Source of the DNA: Halieaceae bacterium
Lineage (GTDB): Bacteria > Pseudomonadota > Gammaproteobacteria > Pseudomonadales > Halieaceae
Length of the DNA stretch: 52,817 nt
Reading direction: 5' to 3'
NCBI GenBank assembly: GCA_018666295.1
Contig: JABIZW010000161.1
Span: 1 to 52,817, forward strand
The position numbers and the translations under genes were made by a program. The notes under the pieces were generated by a model. The model saw only the letters and a program-made list of their open reading frames with translations. It was not told where the DNA came from and made no database searches. Shown here piece after piece: positions 42,315 through 51,448 of this stretch (position 1 is its first letter; every line of letters begins with the position of its first letter).

Positions 42315-44000
42315 ATGCAAGCCGATATCAGTGCCGCTATTGCGGCTCGGTACCAAGATCTCAATATTGAGTGGAATGTCGATGTCACGGCTTATCCGTC
42401 TATCGTAAGCCTGTTCGAAGAGGCTATGCGCAATTTCTCAGACCTGCCCGTGTGTTCGAGTCTTGGACACGCACTGACCTACCAAGAGCTTGACAGGCTG
42501 TCAGGTGATTTTGCCAGCTGGCTGCAGATCGACTCCGGGCTTGCAAAGGGCGATCGCGTGGCGATTCAGATGCCTAACTTGATGCAGTATCTGGTGGCTT
42601 GTATGGGTACTTTACGAGCTGGCATGGTTGTCGTTAATACCAACCCACTTTACACAGAGCGCGAGCTGGAGCATCAGCTTAATGACTCGGGAGCTCGGGT
42701 ACTGGTTGTCCAGGCTAATGTGGCTGAAGTTGCGTCAAAGGTCGTCGCGAAAACGAAGGTCGAGCGGGTTGTTCTGACGGAGATCGCTGACCTGCACCCG
42801 ATTCCTAAGCGCTGGCTCGTCAATGGCGTGGTCAAATATGTTAAAAAAATGGTGCCGAAGGTCCATTTTTCCAATGTCATAAAGTTCAATCAGGCGCTGC
42901 GGCGTGGTGCAACCCAGGCCTTTACGCCAGTCGACGTGTCGCTTGATGACCTTGCGATGCTTCAGTACACGGGCGGTACAACAGGTTTGGCGAAGGGCGC
43001 TATGTTGAGCCACGGAAATATCGTTGCCAATGTGATGCAGCTCGATGGTTTTTTTGAGACGTTTGGTATCGAGGCGCAGGGCAGTGTTTTCATGCAGCCG
43101 CTCCCGGTTTACCACATCTACGCGTTCACTATTTCCATGTATTCATTAAAAAAGGGCGCGCATACGCTGTTTATTCCCAATCCGCGAGACTTAGGGTCGG
43201 TAGTGGACGCTTTTGAGCAATACAAGCCGACCGTATTCTGTGGTCTAAACACGCTATTTGTGGCGCTGTGTAATGACCCGCGGTTTCAGAGCTTAACCTT
43301 TGAAAATTTAGCGCTCACGATGTCGGGCGGCATGGCATTGACGCAGGACGCGGCAGAGCGTTGGGCTGAAGTCACAGAGTGTAAAGTCTATGAGGGTTAC
43401 GGGTTAACCGAGACCTCGCCAACAGCGACCAGTAATCCCGGGAATGGGCGGCAGTTGGGCACTATTGGTATTCCTGTACCGCAAACAGAAGTAAAAACCG
43501 TGAACGAACACGGCGAGACGCTCGGATTTGGGGATGCAGGCGAGCTGTGCATCAAGGGTCCACAGGTCATGCAAGGCTATTGGCAGCGGCCTGAGGCCAC
43601 CGCAGAGGTGCTTGACGAAAGCGGGTGGTTTTCGACCGGTGATGTCGCCGTGATCCAGCCCGATGGTTACCTCAAAATCGTAGATCGCATTAAGGACATG
43701 ATCATTGTCTCGGGTTTTAATGTGTATCCCAACGAACTTGAGGACGTCTGTGCGAAACATCCTGGTGTGCTCGAATGTGCCGCCGTCGGTGTGCCTTCAG
43801 AAGCGACGGGAGAGGGCATTCGCATGTATGTTGTAAAGTCGGATACAGCACTCACTGAAGACGACGTCATCACCTATATGCGGGAGCAGGTGACAGGCTA
43901 CAAGGTGCCTAAGTCGATCGTCTTCAGAGACGATCTACCCAAAACTAACGTCGGTAAGATTCTTCGTCGTGAACTGAGGGACGAAGCGGCAAACGACTAG
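42315..44000 (+). CDS. fadD: Long-chain fatty acid--CoA ligase FadD
   Basis: Activates fatty acids to acyl-CoA through an acyl-AMP intermediate, at the inner membrane. It is 561 residues, the same as E. coli FadD. The AMP-binding P-loop is LQYTGGTTGLAKGAMLSHGN, the adenylate motif YEGYGLTETSPTATSNP, and the linker and C-terminal domain have DGYLKIVDRIKDMIIVSGFNVYPNE and the catalytic Lys in NVGKILRRELRD. GGGG stands before the ATG. The divergent repeat array and maoC gene suggest common control. hrpA follows after 28 bp. Confidence 0.95.
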   Translation: MQADISAAIAARYQDLNIEWNVDVTAYPSIVSLFEEAMRNFSDLPVCSSLGHALTYQELDRLSGDFASWLQIDSGLAKGDRVAIQMPNLMQYLVACMGTLRAGMVVVNTNPLYTERELEHQLNDSGARVLVVQANVAEVASKVVAKTKVERVVLTEIADLHPIPKRWLVNGVVKYVKKMVPKVHFSNVIKFNQALRRGATQAFTPVDVSLDDLAMLQYTGGTTGLAKGAMLSHGNIVANVMQLDGFFETFGIEAQGSVFMQPLPVYHIYAFTISMYSLKKGAHTLFIPNPRDLGSVVDAFEQYKPTVFCGLNTLFVALCNDPRFQSLTFENLALTMSGGMALTQDAAERWAEVTECKVYEGYGLTETSPTATSNPGNGRQLGTIGIPVPQTEVKTVNEHGETLGFGDAGELCIKGPQVMQGYWQRPEATAEVLDESGWFSTGDVAVIQPDGYLKIVDRIKDMIIVSGFNVYPNELEDVCAKHPGVLECAAVGVPSEATGEGIRMYVVKSDTALTEDDVITYMREQVTGYKVPKSIVFRDDLPKTNVGKILRRELRDEAAND

Positions 44001-44028
44001 GGTGTTGCGCAGTTGAGTTGAGGAGCGA

Positions 44029-47000
44029 GTGAGAAGAGAACCACAGGAACAACAGGTCGAGCGTCTGATCCCTCAACGCATAGACTACCCAGAAGGTCTC
44101 CCGGTTGTCGCGCGCAAAGATGACATTATGCGCGCCATTTCAGCACATCAAGTGGTGATAGTGGCCGGTGAAACAGGCTCCGGTAAGACGACCCAGCTCC
44201 CCAAAATGTGTCTCGAACTGGGTCGCGGAAAATACAAGCGTATCGGTCACACTCAGCCACGACGCATTGCCGCGCGGGCGGTATCGACTCGCATCGCAGA
44301 GGAACTCAAGACCTCTGTCGGCCAGTTGGTAGGCTATCAGGTTCGTTTTAACGACGATGTGACTGAGCAGACTGCGGTTAAAGTAATGACCGATGGTATC
44401 CTGCTGGCGGAGCTCTCCCGTGACCGACAGTTACAAGCCTATGACACGCTCATTATTGATGAGGCGCATGAACGAAGCCTCAATATTGACTTTATATTGG
44501 GCTATCTCAAGCGTTTACTGCCCAAACGACCCGATTTAAAAGTCATTATTACGTCGGCGACGATCGATGTTGAACGATTTAGTAAACACTTTAACGATGC
44601 GCCCATCATCGAAGTCTCTGGTCGGACGTTCCCGGTTGAAGTCCGCTATCTCGACAGCGTTGAAGACCGTGATCGTGGTGTTCAGCAGCAAGTCGTGCAA
44701 CTTGTCGATGAGATCGCCGAGGAGCACTTCGGTCCGCGCGGCGATATCTTGGTTTTTTGTCCGGGCGAGCGGCAAATTCGTGATCTGGCGAAGGCGCTGC
44801 GGGGCCGCGATCGCATACAGGTGCTTCCGCTTTATGCGCGGTTGAGTAACGCTGAGCAAAATCGCGTATTTAATCCATCGGGGCGGGGCCTGCGCGTCGT
44901 CCTTGCCACTAATGTTGCTGAAACGTCGCTCACCGTGCCGGGAATACGTTACGTGATCGATCCGGGTGATGCGCGCATAAGCCGTTACAGTCATCGCTCA
45001 GGCTTACAGAGACTCCCGATTGAGTCGATTTCCCAAGCAAGCGCAAACCAACGAAAGGGGCGTTGTGGGCGCGTCGCCGAGGGTGTGTGTTTTCGCCTTT
45101 ACTCTGAGGAGGACTTCCTTGCTCGCGCCGAGTTTACCGACGCAGAGATACTGCGGACCCATCTTGCATCGGTCATTCTTCGCATGTTGGAGCTCGGTCT
45201 TGGCGATGTGCGTAAGTTCCCCTTTGTGGATCCTCCAGACGCCAAGATGGTTCGCGATGGATTTCGGTTGTTGACCGAACTGGGTGCAGTCGATGCCCAT
45301 GCGAAACTCACACCCATCGGTAGAGCCATGGCGAAACTTCCGGTTGACCCTAAGCTTGGCCGCATTTTGCTTGACGCTGCGAGTCGCGATTGTCTCAACG
45401 AGGGTTTAGTCATCGTCAGTGCGCTGTCGGTACAAGACCCACGTGAGCGACCACCAGAGAAGCGGGCGCAGTCAGATCAGCAACATGCGCGTTTCAACGA
45501 CAGTCGCTCCGATTTTATGGCTTGGCTAAATTTGTGGCGCTACCTCGAGGAGCAGCGTCAGGCACTGACTCAAAATCAGTTGAGGAAATTGTGCGAGCGC
45601 GAGTTTTTATCGTATCTGCGGGTTCGAGAGTGGCGCGAAGTTCATTATCAACTTGTCGTCTCGTGCCGTCAGATGAACTTTCGAGTTGCGCCTATGAAAC
45701 CGGATGATGAGCAATACGCCGCTATTCATCGCGCGCTGCTGACCGGGTTGTTAGGCAACGTGGCTCAGCAGGATGAGGGGCGACGATTCAATGCCGCACG
45801 CAATCGGAAGGCGCAGGTCTTTCCGGCCTCGAGCCAGTATAAAAAGCCACCGAAGTGGTTGATGGCCGCAGAGCTGGTGGAGACATCACAAGTGTTTGCC
45901 CGACAGTGTGCGGCTATTGAGCCCGAGTGGTTATTGGAGACTAATCCGCTGCTGCTCAAGCGACACCACTACGAGCCTGCGTGGAGTGCTCGTTCAGGAC
46001 GAGTGATGGCGAAGGAGCGAGTTTCGCTTTTTGGACTTACGGTCAGTGACGGGCAGCGGGTGCACTATGCCAGTATTGATCAGAAGACGTCGCGCGAGAT
46101 TATGATCCGTGACGGATTGGTGTCGAATAATTTCAGGCATGCTCCAGGGTTTCTTAAACACAACCAAACGCTTGTCAGCGAGGTCATGGCGCTTGAGTCT
46201 CGGGTACGTCGGCGCGATCTATTGGTTGATGATGAATCAATGGTTCGCTTTTACGACGAGAGGCTACCCGAGGATTGTGCCAGCGCGGTCGCCTTGGATA
46301 AGTGGCTTCGACGCGATAGCACGGCGGACAGCAGCCTGCGGATGAAGCGTGAGCAAGTGCTTACCCGAGACCCGGGCGGAGAAGTTGAGGCGCAATTCCC
46401 TAAAACGTTGGACAGCAAGGGCGTGAGCTTCCAGCTGGTGTATCAATTTGAGCCGGGTGGTCAACAAGATGGCGTGAGCGTCATTATTCCGCGTGCGCTT
46501 TTAAACCGTGCACCGCGTTATCTATTTGAGTGGTTGGTTCCTGGGCTGTTGAGGGACAAATTGATTGCCCTGATTAAAGCGCTTCCCAAGCCCTTGCGAA
46601 AACAGTTAGTGCCTGCTCCCGATGTGGCGGATGCATTGCTGGAACGGCTCATCACAAACGATGAGCCGTTATCGCAGGCGCTCAGTCGAGAAATTAAGGT
46701 GCTGCGCGGTGTTTCTGTGTCGCTTAGAGACTGGGAGCAAGTTTCTTTAGAGCCGTTTTATCAGATGAACATTCGAGTCGTTGACGATCGAAAGAAGGTG
46801 CTTGCAGAAGGACGTGACCTCAAGACCTTAGTCGCACAGTTTAGAACGGAGTCACCCGTCGAGGTCGTGACCACCCGCAATAACCTAGAGCGCGTCAACG
46901 TAACGCGGTGGGATTTCCAAACACTGCCGACTGAATGGCGAGGAAAGTCTGCGGGCACTGAGGTCCTTGCTTATCCTGCTGTGATTAAAGAGGGGTCAGG

Positions 47001-47778
47001 GCAACTGGCGATCCGGCTGTTGGATTATCCGTCAGAGGCGGATCGTCAGCACCGATTGGGCGTCGCGGGACTGCTATTACAGAGTGATTTAAAGACGGCG
47101 AAATACCTGAAGAAACAATTATTTGTCGATAATGCGGCAACGCTTTCCTTGGCGGGTGCACGTCTTGAGCGAGAGCCGTTGATCGATGCGCTTATCGAGG
47201 GTGGGCTCTGGAGGCTTTTGGAAGGGAGGGCGCTGCCGCGCTCACCTGAACAGTTTGCCGAGGCTCAGCGCGTTGTGAACGCTCAATGGGTGCCTCATGT
47301 ACTTGAGATGGGCAATCATTTGATGGTCGCTGTGAAAACAGCGGCTCAAGCGAGTGCGACACTGGCCCGTTATAAAGTAAGTGAATACGCAGCCTCGCGT
47401 GCCGACATGACCGCGCAGCTGCAAGCGCTCTTTGAGGCAAAGCGCCTCGTTGAGACGCCAACACAGTACCTCTCTTACTATCCGCGTTACCTCAAGGCCT
47501 TGCTCAATCGAGCTGAGCGGTTGTCGGCTCAGGGCAGTAAGGACGAAAAGTCGATGGCCATGCTCGCGCTGCAGCTGGAGCGTTTAGCGAAGGGAAGACG
47601 AGATTATCCCGGTCTGGAGGTGCTATCACCTGAAGCTGTCCAATTTCGCTGGATGCTCGAGGAGTTTAGAGTCTCGCTCTTCGCTCAGCAGTTAGGCACC
47701 AAACTTCCCGTATCTGCCAAACGCCTCGATCAGCAGTGGCAATCCGTTGAGCACTGGATGACGAATAATCCACGTTAA
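44029..47778 (+). CDS. hrpA: ATP-dependent RNA helicase HrpA
   Basis: DEAH-box RNA helicase, in E. coli involved in mRNA processing and ribosome rescue. It has 1249 residues from a GTG with AGGAG seven bp upstream. Motif I is AGETGSGKTTQ (K53), motif II DEAH at 144-147 followed by ERS, motif III SAT, motif VI QRKGRCGR. The helicase-associated and OB-like domains and the long HrpA-specific C-terminal half follow. The start lacks the roughly 60-residue N-terminal extension of E. coli HrpA, and only 28 bp separate it from fadD, so this seems genuine. Confidence 0.96.
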   Translation: MRREPQEQQVERLIPQRIDYPEGLPVVARKDDIMRAISAHQVVIVAGETGSGKTTQLPKMCLELGRGKYKRIGHTQPRRIAARAVSTRIAEELKTSVGQLVGYQVRFNDDVTEQTAVKVMTDGILLAELSRDRQLQAYDTLIIDEAHERSLNIDFILGYLKRLLPKRPDLKVIITSATIDVERFSKHFNDAPIIEVSGRTFPVEVRYLDSVEDRDRGVQQQVVQLVDEIAEEHFGPRGDILVFCPGERQIRDLAKALRGRDRIQVLPLYARLSNAEQNRVFNPSGRGLRVVLATNVAETSLTVPGIRYVIDPGDARISRYSHRSGLQRLPIESISQASANQRKGRCGRVAEGVCFRLYSEEDFLARAEFTDAEILRTHLASVILRMLELGLGDVRKFPFVDPPDAKMVRDGFRLLTELGAVDAHAKLTPIGRAMAKLPVDPKLGRILLDAASRDCLNEGLVIVSALSVQDPRERPPEKRAQSDQQHARFNDSRSDFMAWLNLWRYLEEQRQALTQNQLRKLCEREFLSYLRVREWREVHYQLVVSCRQMNFRVAPMKPDDEQYAAIHRALLTGLLGNVAQQDEGRRFNAARNRKAQVFPASSQYKKPPKWLMAAELVETSQVFARQCAAIEPEWLLETNPLLLKRHHYEPAWSARSGRVMAKERVSLFGLTVSDGQRVHYASIDQKTSREIMIRDGLVSNNFRHAPGFLKHNQTLVSEVMALESRVRRRDLLVDDESMVRFYDERLPEDCASAVALDKWLRRDSTADSSLRMKREQVLTRDPGGEVEAQFPKTLDSKGVSFQLVYQFEPGGQQDGVSVIIPRALLNRAPRYLFEWLVPGLLRDKLIALIKALPKPLRKQLVPAPDVADALLERLITNDEPLSQALSREIKVLRGVSVSLRDWEQVSLEPFYQMNIRVVDDRKKVLAEGRDLKTLVAQFRTESPVEVVTTRNNLERVNVTRWDFQTLPTEWRGKSAGTEVLAYPAVIKEGSGQLAIRLLDYPSEADRQHRLGVAGLLLQSDLKTAKYLKKQLFVDNAATLSLAGARLEREPLIDALIEGGLWRLLEGRALPRSPEQFAEAQRVVNAQWVPHVLEMGNHLMVAVKTAAQASATLARYKVSEYAASRADMTAQLQALFEAKRLVETPTQYLSYYPRYLKALLNRAERLSAQGSKDEKSMAMLALQLERLAKGRRDYPGLEVLSPEAVQFRWMLEEFRVSLFAQQLGTKLPVSAKRLDQQWQSVEHWMTNNPR

Positions 47779-47832
47779 ATGCGCTGTTATTTTTGATAAA
47801 GTGCGATTGAGGGTTGTAGGAGGCTTTCATTG

Positions 47833-48558
47833 GTGCAAAGTTTTTTAAAATCGTTTTGTTGCATGTCACTGGTTGTGGGCGCTTTGCTGCCTGCCGCTTC
47901 GGTGAATGCGAATGACGACCCCTTTGAATCTCTCAATCGCGATATTTTAAAGTTCAACGACGCTGCGGATGAAGCGTTTCTGCGCCCAATTGCGGTGGCT
48001 TATGATACGGCGGTGCCGCGTCCGATTCGGCAGGGCTTTGTGAATGCCTATGAAAACCTGTCTGACGTGAATGCGGCGCTCAATGCACTTCTCCAAGGGC
48101 GACCCGTCCCTGCGGTCAAAAATACTGGGCGGGTACTCGTCAACTCGACACTGGGCATTTTGGGCACGATTGACGTTGCGACTGATATGGGGATAGAGCG
48201 TTACGAGACCGATTTCGGCCACACGTTGGCGCGGTGGGGGACTCCCGAGGGACCTTACGTCATGCTGCCGTTTCTGGGCCCCAGAACCTTCCGGTCGGGG
48301 TTTGGTGACCTTACGGACAGCTTTATGTCCGCCAACGACTATTTGTTTGACGATGATGCGATTACCTGGGGCACTCGGGGCTTGCGCGTGCTTGAGTATC
48401 GCGCTGACTTACTGGAGGCGGAAGAGCTGATAACGGGCGATCGTTATGTCTTTATTCGCGACGCTTACCTGCAAAATCGTGAAGCCCAGGTGAACGACGG
48501 TATCGTGGTCGACACCTTCTCTGACTTTGAGGACGATGAGTGGGACGAGGACTTTTAA
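47833..48558 (+). CDS. mlaA: MlaA (VacJ) phospholipid-transport outer membrane protein
   Basis: Removes misplaced phospholipids from the outer leaflet of the outer membrane and passes them to the Mla ABC system. It has 241 residues from GTG 47833 (TTG 47830 also possible) behind AGGAGG. The family core is DDPFESLNRDILKFNDAADEAFLRPIA, then RVLVNSTLGILGTIDVATDMG and YVMLPFLGPRTFR. The signal peptide appears to end VNA before NDD with no lipobox cysteine, unlike E. coli MlaA, so it may not be lipidated. The last 15 residues are strongly acidic. No other mla gene is present here. The end overlaps dusA by 4 bp tail to tail. Confidence 0.92.
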   Translation: MQSFLKSFCCMSLVVGALLPAASVNANDDPFESLNRDILKFNDAADEAFLRPIAVAYDTAVPRPIRQGFVNAYENLSDVNAALNALLQGRPVPAVKNTGRVLVNSTLGILGTIDVATDMGIERYETDFGHTLARWGTPEGPYVMLPFLGPRTFRSGFGDLTDSFMSANDYLFDDDAITWGTRGLRVLEYRADLLEAEELITGDRYVFIRDAYLQNREAQVNDGIVVDTFSDFEDDEWDEDF

Positions 48559-49568
48559 GCGCTGCGGCGTTCAATCATTTGTTCCGTGTGAGCCACTGCT
48601 GATCGGAAAAGTTCAGTATCAGCTCCCTCTCGATGCATTCCTTCGCTCAAAAGGCGTCTAAACACTTTGCCCCCGGGTTGACGTTGATAAAGCCCTAGAA
48701 CATGCCGGAGCACGTGATTGATGCGACCCCCCTGGGACAACGTTTCTTGAAGGTAGGGTAGCAAGGCGTTTGCAAGCTCAGACCGACTCATTGACGGCGC
48801 CTCGGCCCCGAAGAGCTGGTGGTCGACCTGACTCAAAAGCCAGGGATTTTGATAGGCTTCGCGCCCTAACATGACTCCGTCGACGTGATTTAGGTGCTCA
48901 ACACAGGCCTCGAGCGATGTAATACCCCCGTTAATGACGATGGTAAGATCGGGGAAGTCGCGTTTAAGTTGATAGACCCATTCGTACTTGAGTGGGGGGA
49001 CCTCTCGATTCTCCTTTGGCGACAAGCCCTGCAGCCAAGCGTTTCGCGAATGGGCGATAAACACTTGGCTGCCGCCTTGCGCGACGGTACCGACAAAGTC
49101 TCTGAGTATGTCGTAGCTGTTATCGTCATCGACGCCAAGGCGGTGCTTGACGGTTACTGGAACCGATACCGCGTCATTCATCGCGGCGACACACTCACGT
49201 ACTCGCAGCGGCTGACGCATTAAGCAGGCGCCGAATGTGCCGTTTTGAACCCGATCAGACGGACACCCGCAGTTAAGGTTGATCTCGTCATAACCGGCGT
49301 CTTCGCCCATTTTTGCAGCAACAGCAAGATCCTCGGGTGAGGAACCACCTAACTGGAGCGCGACGGGGTGTTCTTCGTCATTAAATCGCAGGTGTCGTTC
49401 ACGGTCGCCGTGTATGAGTGCGCCAGTCGTTACCATTTCAGTGTAGACACGCGTATGTCGCGTCATGAGTCGCCAAAAATAGCGGCAATGCCGGTCGGAC
49501 CAGTCCATACAAGGCGCGGTATTGAAGCGCCAAGGGCTGTAGATACTGTCGTTCACTGTATTGCTCAT
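48555..49568 (-). CDS. dusA: tRNA-dihydrouridine(20/20a) synthase DusA
   Basis: FMN- and NADPH-dependent reductase that forms dihydrouridine at positions 20 and 20a of tRNA. It is 337 residues. The TIM barrel starts FNTAPCMDWSDRHCRYF, the catalytic Cys is in NCGCPSDRVQNGTFGACLM, and FMN-binding blocks are VKHRLGVDDDNSY, FIAHSRNAW and VINGGITS. GVMLGREAYQNPWLL is typical of DusA rather than DusB or DusC. The minus-strand ATG is at 49568; the 212-bp gap to phoD holds both divergent promoters. Confidence 0.96.
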   Translation of the reverse strand: MSNTVNDSIYSPWRFNTAPCMDWSDRHCRYFWRLMTRHTRVYTEMVTTGALIHGDRERHLRFNDEEHPVALQLGGSSPEDLAVAAKMGEDAGYDEINLNCGCPSDRVQNGTFGACLMRQPLRVRECVAAMNDAVSVPVTVKHRLGVDDDNSYDILRDFVGTVAQGGSQVFIAHSRNAWLQGLSPKENREVPPLKYEWVYQLKRDFPDLTIVINGGITSLEACVEHLNHVDGVMLGREAYQNPWLLSQVDHQLFGAEAPSMSRSELANALLPYLQETLSQGGRINHVLRHVLGLYQRQPGGKVFRRLLSEGMHREGADTELFRSAVAHTEQMIERRSA

Positions 49569-49681
49569 GGGTGTATTGTCGCATAGGTTATGGCATGCCC
49601 AGAACCAAAGAGTCTGTGTCGTAGATAGAGTCCCTTTGTTAAAGAGAGCTTCTTTCTTAGAGTGAGGGTTGTGCGGGGTAT

Positions 49682-49725
49682 GAGTCAGTCAGGACTAAGA
49701 CACGAGTCAGTCACAAGTCAGTCAC
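49682..49725 (+). promoter_or_regulatory. Pho-box-like tandem 11-bp repeats upstream of phoD
   Basis: Four consecutive 11-bp units start at 49682, 49693, 49704 and 49715. Units 1, 3 and 4 are close to GAGTCAGTCAC; unit 2 is divergent. The last two units, read as a 21-bp site, agree with E. coli tandem Pho-box spacing (CTGTCA-type repeats every 11 bp) at 15 positions by hand alignment. PhoB dimers bind such 11-bp direct repeats. A TTTAAT (49731-49736) just downstream could be the -10, although the spacing is shorter than usual. PhoB control of the alkaline phosphatase gene is inferred. Confidence 0.55.
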
Positions 49726-49780
49726 GAATGTTTAATGGAGGGCGGCGATACTCCCGCTCACGGTAATAAGGGGCCACAAG

Positions 49781-51424
49781 ATGATGATTAATCGCAGAAA
49801 GGTGCTTCAGGGTATTGGTGCCGGTGCGGGTGCTTTGAGCGTCAACCGTGTGCTGGCTGCAAGTGCGGGAAACCGTGGTTTTACTCATGGCGTTGCCTCT
49901 GGCGACCCTCTTTCGGATCGGGTGATCTTGTGGTCACGGTACGTCCCTGAAGGGAATGTGGCGCGCGCTGAAAATATCATCTGGCAAGTGGCTTACGATC
50001 GGGCGTTTGGCGATATTGCTGCCAGTGGTATGACGTCAACGCACCGTTATCGAGATTTCACAATTAAGGTTGATGTCACAGGCTTAAAGTCAGGGCAGCG
50101 TTACTTTTATCGATTTGTTATCGATGGACATCGATCTGAGACCGGCAGCACAAAGACGCTCCCTGTGGGAGCGGTTGATCGCTTTCGACTTGGGGTGGCG
50201 TCGTGCTCAAATTACCCGCAGGGCTATTTTCATGCCTATGACGACATGGCGAAAAGTGACCTTGATTTGGTATTGCACTTGGGTGACTACATTTATGAAT
50301 ACGCGCGCGGACGCTATGTGAACCCCATAGCAGAGGACACGTTGGGTCGGGTCGTCGAGCCCCAAAATGAGATTATTTCTCTTGATGACTATCGAGCGCG
50401 TTACGCGGTATATCGCTCAGACAAGGACCTTCAGGCCGCTCACGCGGCTCATCCTTGGATTTGCGTATGGGACGACCATGAATTAATGAACAACACCTGG
50501 CGAGGGGGTGCAGAAAACCACAATGAGGGAGAGGGCGACTTTGACGAGCGTATTGCAGCGGCGCGGACGGCCTATCACGAGTGGATGCCCATACGAACAG
50601 CCGCTCAAACCGATCAAGCAGCGATTTATCGCAGATTTCAAATCGGCCAACTCGCCGACCTAATTATGCTTGATACACGGTTACAGGGGCGCGACGAGCA
50701 GCTTGATTACCAGCGTGATATCGCTAAGGCGGGTGGTCCTGAGGCCTTTGTTAAGGATCTACTGATGAATCCGCAGCGCACTATTTTGGGTGCTGATCAA
50801 GAGAATTGGCTCGCGTCTCAGCTTGCGGATAGTCAGGATCGAGGCGCGATTTGGCAGATTATTGGCCAACAGGTGCTCATGGGAAAACTGATTACGCCGC
50901 TGATCCCCAAAGAAACGCTGGACGAGCTGGATCTGGCTGATCGGTACAGACCTCGTTTAGAACGGCTTGAGCAAATTGCGCGAGCGAAATTGCCATTAAA
51001 CCTCGACGCCTGGGACGGGTATCCCGTTTGTCGCGAGCGGATTCACGGTCTCTTCAAGCAATTTGCACCCAACCCGGTTGTGTTGGCGGGCGATACGCAC
51101 AATGCGTGGGCTTTCAATATGCAGAATCAGCAAGGGGACGAGGTGGGTGTAGAGATTGGCACACCCGGCGTCACGAGTCCGGGCATGGAAGCCTACCTTC
51201 CAGCGCCATCGCAGATGATGCAAGAGGCATTTAAAGCCAGCAGCACTGAACTGTTTGACCTTGATACGACACGCCGAGGTTGGACTGTGGTTGAGATGAC
51301 ACCGACAGAGGTGACCGCGAAATGGCGGTTTTTATCAACAATTTTGGAGAGTCAGTACCAGATTAATGAAAGCGAACCACTCTTGTGTAGAGCCGGTGAC
51401 AGGCGGTTTAGTGAGCGCGACTGA
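49781..51424 (+). CDS. phoD: Alkaline phosphatase PhoD (Tat-exported)
   Basis: Secreted Ca2+/Fe3+ phosphodiesterase/phosphomonoesterase that releases phosphate from organic esters. It is 547 residues with a twin-arginine signal (NRRKVLQGIGAGAG, R5-R6), so the folded metalloenzyme goes through Tat. The small N-terminal PhoD domain (~35-130) is followed by the catalytic domain with FRLGVASCSNYPQGYFHAY, LHLGDYIYEYA, WDDHELMNNTW and VLAGDTHNAWAF, all metal-ligand motifs of PhoD. The repeat array upstream suggests phosphate-starvation control. A terminator hairpin follows the stop. Confidence 0.95.
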   Translation: MMINRRKVLQGIGAGAGALSVNRVLAASAGNRGFTHGVASGDPLSDRVILWSRYVPEGNVARAENIIWQVAYDRAFGDIAASGMTSTHRYRDFTIKVDVTGLKSGQRYFYRFVIDGHRSETGSTKTLPVGAVDRFRLGVASCSNYPQGYFHAYDDMAKSDLDLVLHLGDYIYEYARGRYVNPIAEDTLGRVVEPQNEIISLDDYRARYAVYRSDKDLQAAHAAHPWICVWDDHELMNNTWRGGAENHNEGEGDFDERIAAARTAYHEWMPIRTAAQTDQAAIYRRFQIGQLADLIMLDTRLQGRDEQLDYQRDIAKAGGPEAFVKDLLMNPQRTILGADQENWLASQLADSQDRGAIWQIIGQQVLMGKLITPLIPKETLDELDLADRYRPRLERLEQIARAKLPLNLDAWDGYPVCRERIHGLFKQFAPNPVVLAGDTHNAWAFNMQNQQGDEVGVEIGTPGVTSPGMEAYLPAPSQMMQEAFKASSTELFDLDTTRRGWTVVEMTPTEVTAKWRFLSTILESQYQINESEPLLCRAGDRRFSERD

Positions 51425-51426
51425 GC

Positions 51427-51448
51427 GCCCTAATAATAGGGCACTTTT
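51427..51448 (+). terminator. Terminator hairpin after phoD
   Basis: GCCCTA (51427-51432), ATAA loop, TAGGGC (51437-51442), then ACTTTT. It is a perfect 6-bp stem 2 bp after the phoD stop and immediately before the stop of the convergent ABC gene. The T-run is short, so efficiency may be modest. Confidence 0.65.
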
